In this document: positions 7,270 through 14,140 of the stretch, piece by piece
How positions within the stretch are numbered: the first letter of the stretch is position 1
Layout: every line of letters starts with the position of its first letter
Assembly: GCA_016294035.1 (NCBI GenBank)
Contig: JAEDCT010000031.1
Location: 1 to 16,016 of the forward strand
DNA length: 16,016 nucleotides
Source: Treponema sp.
GTDB lineage: Bacteria; Spirochaetota; Spirochaetia; Treponematales; Treponemataceae
Direction of reading: 5' to 3'
Notes under the pieces: model-generated
Database searches by the model: none
Seen by the model: only the letters and a program-made list of their open reading frames with translations
What the model was told of the DNA's origin: nothing
Translations under genes and position numbers: made by a program

Positions 7270-7298
7270 TTTACAAATCTCATTTAGCGTTATATAAT
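7270..7298 (+). promoter_or_regulatory. cheR promoter, near consensus
   Basis: TTTACA (7270-7275) and a perfect TATAAT (7293-7298) are separated by 17 bases. The expected start is about 7304-7306, one to three bases before the cheR ATG at 7307. This implies a leaderless or nearly leaderless transcript. It looks like a housekeeping sigma promoter rather than a sigma-28 flagellar one. Confidence 0.82.
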
Positions 7299-7306
7299 TT
7301 GTTATT

Positions 7307-8119
7307 ATGACAGAAATTCTAACAGATGCTCTATTTACTGACTTCAGAAAAATCATTTATGACGCTAGCGGCATCACATTTTCTGAAACCAACCGCTCGA
7401 TTCTCGACAGTCGCCTAAAGGAAAAGCTTCGTGAGAAGAATCTTGATGACCTTCATCAGTACTACAAGCTCATTACTTCAAATGAAGAAGAATTCAAGCT
7501 CTTTTTGGACAGTATTACTACAAACCTTACACGCTTCTTTAGAAACCAGCCTCACTTCGATGCACTTATCAACTATGTTATTCCCCATGTAATTGAAGAA
7601 AAAAAGAAAACTGGCGACCACAAGATCCGCATTTGGAGTGCAGGATGCTCAACAGGTGAAGAGCCTTATACTCTTGCAATGCTCTTAAAGGACAAACTTC
7701 CGGCACCATACACATTTGAAATCACGGCTTCGGACATCTCCCTCAAATCACTTATGGTTGGCCAGCAGGGATTCTACCCGAATTCACGCGTGACTGGAAT
7801 CCCGCAGAACTATCTTGCAGCCTATTTCACAAAGACAGACACAGGATATCAGGTAAAGCCGGATTTGATGAAGACAATCAAGTTTGACTACCACAACCTC
7901 CGCTATGATATGGGTGCCAGAAACCTTGACATAGTTTTCTGCCGCAATGTTCTCATTTACTTTGATGAAGCTGCACAAAAAACAACAATCGACCACTTCT
8001 GGAATTCCATGGCAAAGCATGCCTATCTTTTCATCGGACACTCAGAAAGTCTTTTCGGAATGAACACGAAGTTTGAATTCCTCAAGACCGAATGGGCCTG
8101 TCTCTACGAAAAAAAATAG
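7307..8119 (+). CDS. cheR: Chemotaxis protein methyltransferase CheR
   Basis: CheR transfers methyl groups from SAM to glutamates of chemoreceptors, giving adaptation in chemotaxis. The 270-aa protein has the usual length. The N-terminal helical domain (about 10-75) carries the SRLKEKLRE basic stretch and TTNLTRFFRN at 71-80. The SAM domain has the motif IRIWSAGCSTGEEPYTLA (107-124), ASDIS (142-146), and FCRNVLIYFD (207-216). It ends with the typical FIGHSESLFG before the last beta strands. There is no extra TPR domain. No ribosome site precedes the ATG; a consensus promoter lies immediately upstream. It is followed by cheB, its adaptation partner, after 119 bases. Confidence 0.95.
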   Translation: MTEILTDALFTDFRKIIYDASGITFSETNRSILDSRLKEKLREKNLDDLHQYYKLITSNEEEFKLFLDSITTNLTRFFRNQPHFDALINYVIPHVIEEKKKTGDHKIRIWSAGCSTGEEPYTLAMLLKDKLPAPYTFEITASDISLKSLMVGQQGFYPNSRVTGIPQNYLAAYFTKTDTGYQVKPDLMKTIKFDYHNLRYDMGARNLDIVFCRNVLIYFDEAAQKTTIDHFWNSMAKHAYLFIGHSESLFGMNTKFEFLKTEWACLYEKK

Positions 8120-8152
8120 GAACGCCATCTGCAACATTGATTTTTCAAAAAA

Positions 8153-8207
8153 GGTTGCCTGATATACAGATAAAGCTCAAAGGCTGAACCGCATCAACCA
8201 GGCAGCC
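8153..8207 (+). promoter_or_regulatory. Stem-loop between cheR and cheB
   Basis: GGTTGCCTG (8153-8161) can pair with CAGGCAGCC (8199-8207) over 9 bp including one G-U, enclosing 37 bases with a further weak AGC/GCT stem inside. It lies 31 bases before cheB and has no T run, so it is not a terminator. It may tune cheB translation or mRNA stability, or may have no function. Confidence 0.35.
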
Positions 8208-8238
8208 AGATTATTTCATTTCAAGGAGTTTAGGATTT

Positions 8239-9435
8239 ATGGATGATATTCAGGTAATGATTTGTGATGACTCGGCTCTCATGAGAAATCTTATTCAGCG
8301 CATTGTTGATGGAACAGACGGAATGTCAGTTTGCGCTACTGCAATGAACGGAAAATTTGCACTCCAGAAACTCGAAACAGTAAAGCCAGACATCATTGTT
8401 CTTGACATAGAAATGCCTGAAATGAATGGCGTGCAGTTCCTCGAGGAAAGAAAAAAGAGAAACATAAAGACTCCTGTCCTTATCCTGTCTTCAATCGCAA
8501 CAAAGGGAGCTGCAGTAACAATGCAGTGTCTCGAACTTGGTGCAAGTGACTTCATCACAAAGCCTTCAGGATCAACATCAAGCACAATCACTTCCGTTTC
8601 AGGAACTATCATTGAAAAAATTTCTTCATACGGCGGAAGATTTGCAAGACTCAACGGAAAACAGATTCCTCCAACAGAAACATTCATTCAGCAGGCAAAG
8701 CTCAGGGAAGCAGAAGCAGATGCAGCAAAGAAGGGAATCATTGACAAAATCAAGCCAGCACATGAAGCAGCTCCTTCAACAGTTTTGCCTCCTACTCTCT
8801 TTGCAACAAGAAAAAAAGAACCAGATGTAATCACACCTATTGCAGAACCTGGACCTATTGAAATAGTTGCACTTGGTATTTCAACAGGAGGCCCAAACGC
8901 CCTTCGTGAAGTATTTGCAGCAATCGATCCAAAGTTTTCAAAGCCAATTCTTGTTGTTCAGCACATGCCAGCCGGATTCACAAAGGAATTTGCAGCCAGC
9001 CTGGACAGAATCTGCCCTCTTGCAGTAAAGGAAGCAGAAGACGGAGACAATATCCATCCGGGACAGATTTACATTGCCCCAGGTGACTATCATATTGCAG
9101 TTGAAAAATCAACACTGTGCAACGTAATCAGGCTCAATCAGCAGGATCCAAGAAACGGCCACAGACCTTCAGCAGATGTTCTCTTTGAAAGCGTTGCAAA
9201 GATCTACAAGAACAGAGCCCTTGGCATAATCATGACAGGAATGGGACGCGATGGAGCCGCCCAGCTTGCAGAAATGAGAAGACAGGGAGCATGGACTCTT
9301 GGACAGGACGAAGATTCATCCATCGTTTACGGAATGCCTCGCGTGGCATGGGAACTTGGTGCAGTCCAGAAGCAGGTGAGCCTTGAAAACATGGCCAGCG
9401 AAATGAGTCGCATTGTTCGCGAAAACGGAAAATAA
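8239..9435 (+). CDS. cheB: Chemotaxis response regulator methylesterase CheB
   Basis: CheB removes methyl groups from (and deamidates) chemoreceptor glutamates once phosphorylated by CheA. Residues 4-120 form the receiver domain: acidic pair Asp10/Asp11, phosphorylated Asp56 (VLDIEMPEMNG), Ser84-Ser85 and Lys108. A long, Ala/Glu/Lys/Pro-rich linker spans about 125-205. The esterase domain (206-395) has the catalytic triad Ser215 (GISTGGP), His242 (QHMPAGF) and Asp338 (MTGMGRDG). At 398 aa it is longer than the 349-aa enteric enzyme, the extra length being mostly linker. AAGGAG precedes the ATG by ten bases. It probably shares the cheR transcript and ends at a strong terminator. Confidence 0.95.
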   Translation: MDDIQVMICDDSALMRNLIQRIVDGTDGMSVCATAMNGKFALQKLETVKPDIIVLDIEMPEMNGVQFLEERKKRNIKTPVLILSSIATKGAAVTMQCLELGASDFITKPSGSTSSTITSVSGTIIEKISSYGGRFARLNGKQIPPTETFIQQAKLREAEADAAKKGIIDKIKPAHEAAPSTVLPPTLFATRKKEPDVITPIAEPGPIEIVALGISTGGPNALREVFAAIDPKFSKPILVVQHMPAGFTKEFAASLDRICPLAVKEAEDGDNIHPGQIYIAPGDYHIAVEKSTLCNVIRLNQQDPRNGHRPSADVLFESVAKIYKNRALGIIMTGMGRDGAAQLAEMRRQGAWTLGQDEDSSIVYGMPRVAWELGAVQKQVSLENMASEMSRIVRENGK

Positions 9436-9442
9436 CAGACAC

Positions 9443-9473
9443 AAGGCACTTCAGTCATGGAGTGCCTTTTTTT
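9443..9473 (+). terminator. Intrinsic terminator after cheB
   Basis: A perfect 8-bp stem, AAGGCACT (9443-9450) and AGTGCCTT (9461-9468), with a 10-base loop is followed by a run of T to 9473. It closes the cheR-cheB unit. Confidence 0.92.
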
Positions 9474-9513
9474 GTCCTTCCAGACACCAAATCAGAAGGT
9501 TATATTTTTCATA

Positions 9514-9542
9514 TTGAATTTTCTCGTTTCTTACATTAAACT
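9514..9542 (+). promoter_or_regulatory. Probable phosphofructokinase promoter
   Basis: TTGAAT (9514-9519, four of six) and TAAACT (9537-9542, four of six) are spaced by 17 bases and lie between the cheB terminator and the kinase gene. The start would fall near 9549, giving a short leader that includes a T-rich stretch and the GAGG ribosome site. Confidence 0.5.
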
Positions 9543-9577
9543 AGTGGTAGTGTCTTTTTTTTATAAAGAGGTTTTTT

Positions 9578-11002
9578 ATGTCTACATTAAAATATGATTT
9601 CACAATTGATAACCTGGGTGAATGCAAGGTAAAGTCACCTATCGATCTTTCACAGCACCACGGAAACTTCCGCGCAACATTTGTTCGTGATGACGCTTAT
9701 GTTAGACGCATCGTAAATTCATACGATGAATCACCAGATGCACTTGAAGCAAAATCAAATCAGCTTGAAAAGGCTGGTCCACGTGAATACATTTACTTCA
9801 ATCCAGAACACGTAACTGCAGGTATCTGTACTTGCGGTGGTCTTTGTCCTGGACTCAACGATGTTATCCGCGCAGTTGTACGCACATTATGGAACCGCTA
9901 CGGTGTACGCAGAATCAAGGGAATCCGCTATGGATACCAGGGTTTCTTTGCAGAAAACGGATACGAACCAATCGATCTCAATCCTGATAATGTTGATGAG
10001 ATTCACAAGATTGGCGGAACATATCTTGGAACATCACGCGGTGGCGGAGACAGAACTGCAGAAATCGTTGACTCAATTGAACGCATGGGAATCAACATGA
10101 TGTTCATCATTGGTGGTGACGGTACTCAGCGCGGCTCCCTGGATATTGCAAACGAAGTTCAGAGACGCGGACTCAACATTGCAGTTGTTGGAATTCCTAA
10201 GACTGTAGACAATGACCTTCAGTTCATTGACCGCTCTTTCGGTTTTGAAACTGCAGTTCAGCAGGGAACAAAGGCTGTAAACTCAGTTCACATGGAAGCT
10301 CACTCACAGATCGGTGGTATTGGTCTTGTAAAGCTCATGGGCCGCGAGTCAGGATTTATCGCAGCATGCACAGCAATTGCAAGCCACGAAACAAATTTCT
10401 GTCTCATTCCTGAAGTTCCATTTGAACTGGACGGACCAAACGGACTTCTCACACACCTTGAAGATCGTCTCAAGAGACGCGGCCATGCAGTTATCGTTGT
10501 AGCAGAAGGTGCAGGACAGGATCTTCTTGAAGCAACAGGTCAGACAGATGCATCTGGAAACAAGAAGCTTGCAGATATCGGTACATTCCTCCGCGACAAG
10601 ATCAACGAATACTTCAAGGCAAAGAAGGAAGAAATCAACCTCAAGTATATTGACCCTAGCTACGAGGTTCGTGCTGCAGTAACAAATGCAAACGACAGCC
10701 TCTACTGCGAACGCCTTGGAAACTATGCAGTTCATGCAGCAATGGCAGGTAAAACAAAGATTGTAATTGGTCTTGTTCACGACAAGTATGTTCACCTTCC
10801 AATCAGCATGGCAACTCTTTCACGCAACACAGTTGATCCTGAAAGCTCATTGTGGCGCGATGTTCTTGATGCAACACTCCAGCCAGTATACATGGTAAAC
10901 AACATGGACACTGTAACAGCAAAGCTCAAGAAGGCAAAGGAAGAAACTGATGCCAAGGCTCTTGCCCGACTCGAAAAAGTAAAGGCAATGAAGAAAAACT
11001 AA
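9578..11002 (+). CDS. pfk: 6-phosphofructokinase, PPi-PFK-like scaffold, ATP type predicted
   Basis: This enzyme phosphorylates fructose 6-phosphate to fructose 1,6-bisphosphate in glycolysis. The 474-aa protein belongs to the long phosphofructokinase group of treponemes, trypanosomes and Entamoeba rather than the 320-aa E. coli type. Motifs: CTCGGLCPGLNDVIR (84-98), GTSRGGG (151-157), GGDGTQRG (179-186), PKTVDND (207-213) with the catalytic Asp211, and MGRESGF (254-260). The fourth residue of GGDG is Gly182; PPi-dependent enzymes usually have Asp there, so ATP is the more likely phosphate donor even though the Lys of PKTVDND is of PPi type. Databases may label this family PPi-dependent. GAGG sits seven bases before the ATG. 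It appears to be transcribed alone. Confidence 0.9.
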   Translation: MSTLKYDFTIDNLGECKVKSPIDLSQHHGNFRATFVRDDAYVRRIVNSYDESPDALEAKSNQLEKAGPREYIYFNPEHVTAGICTCGGLCPGLNDVIRAVVRTLWNRYGVRRIKGIRYGYQGFFAENGYEPIDLNPDNVDEIHKIGGTYLGTSRGGGDRTAEIVDSIERMGINMMFIIGGDGTQRGSLDIANEVQRRGLNIAVVGIPKTVDNDLQFIDRSFGFETAVQQGTKAVNSVHMEAHSQIGGIGLVKLMGRESGFIAACTAIASHETNFCLIPEVPFELDGPNGLLTHLEDRLKRRGHAVIVVAEGAGQDLLEATGQTDASGNKKLADIGTFLRDKINEYFKAKKEEINLKYIDPSYEVRAAVTNANDSLYCERLGNYAVHAAMAGKTKIVIGLVHDKYVHLPISMATLSRNTVDPESSLWRDVLDATLQPVYMVNNMDTVTAKLKKAKEETDAKALARLEKVKAMKKN

Positions 11003-11059
11003 CCATTCGTAATACTGTTTTTGCATTTCGTTCAGGTGGGACTTTACAAAAAAAGAATA

Positions 11060-11088
11060 ATGTCAAAATCGTTTTTTGGTGTTATACT
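11060..11088 (+). promoter_or_regulatory. Promoter of outer-membrane protein gene
   Basis: TATACT (11083-11088, five of six) is preceded by TGT, making an extended -10 element, with ATGTCA (11060-11065, four of six) 17 bases upstream. The start would lie near 11095, giving a leader of about 47 bases with AGGAGG. No terminator for the upstream kinase gene was found, so read-through is also possible. Confidence 0.6.
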
Positions 11089-11141
11089 TGATTGTATGGT
11101 CCCATTTTTTTGGACACTTTATTTTTACAGGAGGAGAAGAT

Positions 11142-12299
11142 ATGATTAAGGCAAGGAAAATTCTTTCAATTGCACTTTCAGCTGTTGTTTCAGTTTCAGC
11201 ATTATATGCAGCTCCAGTTCAGACAGTTCCCATCACTTTCGTTGACTGCAATGGAAACCCATTCACCATTGACGTGCCAAACGACATTGCTAAAATCGTA
11301 AATGAACAGAAGGGGCTCATCAACCAGAAAATCAAGGAAAATGGAGTGACATCAGCTCAGGCTCAGGATGCAGCACAAAAGGTCAAGGATGCCTACGACT
11401 CAGGACTTGCTGGTCTAGAAACAACGACTCCATTCACGACAGTAGAAAACGGACTCAACACCTTCACTGAAAACCTGAACTATGTTCTTCCAAATTCACA
11501 GTCACAGCAGAATGTGTGGGCACAGGCATGGATTGGCAAGCTCATTCCAGGATTCCATCTGGGAGCAGGACTAAACGCAGGTGCTGCAGAAATGGACGTT
11601 ACTCCTCTCAAGGATGCAGCTCTTGCTCTTGGAATTGAAGAAGCAGGTGATGTTCCGGACAAACTTGCAATGCCAACAGTTACGGGAGACCTTCGCATTG
11701 GTGGATTCATTCTTCCATTTGATATTGGTTTCAACTTCTGTTCTGTTGACTCAACAAAATTCGGCGAAGACTTTGAGTCAAAGATTGACCCGGTAACATT
11801 TGACTTCTATACAATTGGTGCAGATTTACGCTATGCTCTTGTTCAGGGCGGTGGATTTGTTCCCAGATGGTCAATTGGTGTGGGCGGATACTACACAAAG
11901 GGAAACGTAAGCGTTGCAAACTCAACTGCAAAGGCATCTCTTGATTTCGAAACAACCACAATCTATGCATCAACACAGGCTTCAGTAAAGTTCCTGTGCT
12001 TAATTCCTTTTGTTGGTGGCCGCGTAATGGCTTCCAGATCAACTGCAGGATGGAACGCAACTGCAAACTGGTCAGAGATTCTTGATGACGGACCATCTCT
12101 CCAGCAGGCACTTGAGATAGGACTTCTTCCAGAAAGTTTTGGCGGACAGGAAACAGTTGACTTCAAAGACAACATAATTCCACAAGTATATGCAGGTATT
12201 GGACTTGATCTTCTTATCATCAACATCACTGCAAGCGCAAGCTATGACTTCAAGAACAGCATTCCTGGAGCAGCTGTAAGCGTAAGACTTGCATGGTAA
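11142..12299 (+). CDS. Putative outer-membrane beta-barrel protein
   Basis: I do not recognise the specific family. The 385-aa product starts at the ATG at 11142, seven bases after AGGAGG; an upstream in-frame ATG at 11076 lies in the promoter. Residues 1-23 form a signal peptide with a cleavage site near LYA-AP, without a lipobox Cys. Residues 45-92 look helical and hydrophilic. From about 125 to the end, alternating hydrophobic and polar strands rich in Gly and aromatics (for example WSIGVGGYY, VYAGIGLDLL, ASASYDF) suggest a barrel. The chain ends in VRLAW: an aromatic last residue is the usual recognition signal for the BAM machinery. Secretion is well supported; the barrel is inferred from pattern. 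Function is unknown. Confidence 0.75.
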   Translation: MIKARKILSIALSAVVSVSALYAAPVQTVPITFVDCNGNPFTIDVPNDIAKIVNEQKGLINQKIKENGVTSAQAQDAAQKVKDAYDSGLAGLETTTPFTTVENGLNTFTENLNYVLPNSQSQQNVWAQAWIGKLIPGFHLGAGLNAGAAEMDVTPLKDAALALGIEEAGDVPDKLAMPTVTGDLRIGGFILPFDIGFNFCSVDSTKFGEDFESKIDPVTFDFYTIGADLRYALVQGGGFVPRWSIGVGGYYTKGNVSVANSTAKASLDFETTTIYASTQASVKFLCLIPFVGGRVMASRSTAGWNATANWSEILDDGPSLQQALEIGLLPESFGGQETVDFKDNIIPQVYAGIGLDLLIINITASASYDFKNSIPGAAVSVRLAW

Positions 12300-12314
12300 C
12301 AATGCAAACCAGAT

Positions 12315-12360
12315 AAAAAAGACCACCTGGAATCTTCAATTTCAGGTGGTCTTGTTGTTT
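12315..12360. terminator. Bidirectional terminator between convergent genes
   Basis: A perfect 11-bp stem, AAGACCACCTG (12319-12329) and CAGGTGGTCTT (12343-12353), has a 13-base loop. On the minus strand it is followed by six T residues, so it terminates the glycosyltransferase gene well. On the plus strand the tail is CTTGTTGTTTT, adequate for the outer-membrane protein gene. Confidence 0.92.
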
Positions 12361-12372
12361 TAAAAGTCCAGG

Positions 12373-14001
12373 CTAGTCCGAAAGCTTCATAAGAATATAT
12401 TCATTGTCCACAAGTTTCAGGCAGTTCTTTCCAGGAAACGACGTCAAATCAGAAATATCAGGTTCTTTTCCATCTGGCATAGAATAAGCATCATTGTGCA
12501 AATCGTATCCAAGTGAACGGATGAAGCTGATAATGGAACAGGTATTATCCCTTCTTTCACTTCCATAAGAAAATGACCCCTGGGTTCCATTACCCGGATC
12601 ACCGCCACAAATATAATTACTTGTCCTAGAAACATTCACCTTCCCGGAAATATAAATCGGAATATTCCTGCTCAAGCCATTGTCTTCCGTAAATTCAGCA
12701 ATTCTCTCATAAACAAGCATTGCAGTCCTTTTGTCATTATCAAATCTGATTTTATCTGAATACACAATTGAAGAAATTCTCTGAATGTAGAAAAAATTCT
12801 CAACAAGAAGAACAGCACATGTACAGACCCATAATTTTCTTCTTGAAATGGATCCAAGGAAATATACAAAAACAAAGGCTGATGCAAAAGGAACAATGTA
12901 CTGAACCCTGTCAGGAACGCTTCCACCAGAAACAATAGGGAAAATTATGATGCACAAAAGAAATCCGAATACAGAACAAACATAGAGTGGATTCCTTTTG
13001 GAATTTCTGAGTGCCTCCAGAACAAAAGCAAGAACACTCGGAATCAAAAGCCAGTTTGCATAAGTACTTGACTCAACAATATTTTCAAAGGCCGAATTTC
13101 CGCTCTGTGCATGAGAAGCTATTACTGGTCCCACGAGAGAATTAATGCAGTCAATATTTCCAAGAGTAAGAGTATACAAATAAATAGCAAGCTGAACCGG
13201 ACTTGAAATTTTGAAAGAATCTGTCAGGTAAGCCATTCCTCTTGAACTATCCAGAGCAGTTACAATCTTGTTAACAATAAAATATAAAGCAACGCTTCCA
13301 AAAACAAGAGCGAGAATCTTAAGACACAGAATAATATAGTCCCTGCTGCAGGAACACCTTGTCTCATCACAATGCAAAATAAAGCAAGCAAGAATAGTCC
13401 CCATCAAAAGAGCAAGAACTCCCTGATAAACAGATGCCATGAAAAATACAAGAAATGCACCAGCAATCAGATGGCATTTCCTGTTAAACACAAAACCATT
13501 GAAGATAAGCCAGACAGCAACAGGAACAAGAATCATTATGAAAATACATTCTGCAGCCTGAACCGTGAAATAAAGCTGCTCACACCAGACTGCACCAGAA
13601 ACAAATGTGAGGGCAAAAACAAGCTTTGCAACAAAAGAATCAAGTTTCCTGGAAAAAACGTTCGTCAGATAGGTAAACAAAAGTGTTCCCACGAAAAGAA
13701 AAATCAATGAAAAAAATATGGCTGCAAAGGGATTGAAAACTTCACCGGCAATGCAGATTTTCTGCAGAAGAACAAGTCCAAAACGCCCGATAGAAATCCA
13801 TTCAAGATATTTTTTGTATTCAAGATAGAGATCAGAATCAACTCCGTAAGAACAGGATATGAGTTTTACCCCATACATGATCATAATGGACAGGGCAACA
13901 ATTGCGGCAAGAAACCTGTTTTTCTTTAGGAAATCAAAGAATCCCCTGGTTGAAAAATTCTTCAGATAGGAAAAATCATCTCGAATTGAAAGTTCTGGCA
14001 T
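12373..14001 (-). CDS. GtrII-like polytopic membrane glycosyltransferase
   Basis: The 542-aa product has roughly ten to twelve hydrophobic segments between about residues 28 and 405 and a hydrophilic C-terminal part (about 415-542). The first extracytoplasmic loop has SYGVDSDLYL (51-60) followed by WISIGRFGLVLL (68-79), a pattern of the GtrII glucosyltransferase family with the conserved acidic residue (Asp55). Such enzymes move a sugar from a polyprenyl-phosphate carrier onto a surface glycan outside the cytoplasmic membrane. The acceptor here is unknown and no gtrA/gtrB partners are near. GGAG precedes the ATG by eight bases, and a perfect TATAAT (14033-14038) lies just past the gdhA terminator, though without a good -35 box. 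The family call is moderate; the membrane nature is clear. Confidence 0.72.
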   Translation of the reverse strand: MPELSIRDDFSYLKNFSTRGFFDFLKKNRFLAAIVALSIMIMYGVKLISCSYGVDSDLYLEYKKYLEWISIGRFGLVLLQKICIAGEVFNPFAAIFFSLIFLFVGTLLFTYLTNVFSRKLDSFVAKLVFALTFVSGAVWCEQLYFTVQAAECIFIMILVPVAVWLIFNGFVFNRKCHLIAGAFLVFFMASVYQGVLALLMGTILACFILHCDETRCSCSRDYIILCLKILALVFGSVALYFIVNKIVTALDSSRGMAYLTDSFKISSPVQLAIYLYTLTLGNIDCINSLVGPVIASHAQSGNSAFENIVESSTYANWLLIPSVLAFVLEALRNSKRNPLYVCSVFGFLLCIIIFPIVSGGSVPDRVQYIVPFASAFVFVYFLGSISRRKLWVCTCAVLLVENFFYIQRISSIVYSDKIRFDNDKRTAMLVYERIAEFTEDNGLSRNIPIYISGKVNVSRTSNYICGGDPGNGTQGSFSYGSERRDNTCSIISFIRSLGYDLHNDAYSMPDGKEPDISDLTSFPGKNCLKLVDNEYILMKLSD

Positions 14002-14040
14002 GTAGGCTGCTCCGTTTTATTTAGGTAAATTTATTATATC

Positions 14041-14080
14041 AAAAAAAAAGACGGATACAACAAATTCGCATCCGTCTTTT
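14041..14080 (-). terminator. Intrinsic terminator after gdhA
   Basis: An 11-bp stem, AAAAGACGGAT (14046-14056) and ATCCGTCTTTT (14070-14080), with a 13-base loop is followed on the minus strand by a run of nine T residues (14041-14049). The T run abuts the TATAAT that probably serves the glycosyltransferase gene downstream. Confidence 0.93.
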
Positions 14081-14082
14081 CA

Positions 14083-14124
14083 AGTCTGCACCCCCGCATA
14101 AGGCGGATCGGCATAAGGCAGACT
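14083..14124. repeat. Nested inverted and direct repeat 3' of gdhA
   Basis: The arms AGTCTGC (14083-14089) and GCAGACT (14118-14124) enclose two direct copies of GCATAAGGC (14096-14104 and 14111-14119), spaced 15 bases apart. It is richer in G+C than its surroundings and lies between the gdhA stop and its terminator. It may be a remnant of a small repeat element or a 3' mRNA structure. Confidence 0.5.
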
Positions 14125-14140
14125 CGACAGTAAAATTATC

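Noticed and set aside
10349..10795. A 148-codon minus-strand frame inside the phosphofructokinase gene
   Set aside because: It is very rich in Cys, which is typical of antisense reading of GCA-rich codons. It is a shadow frame.
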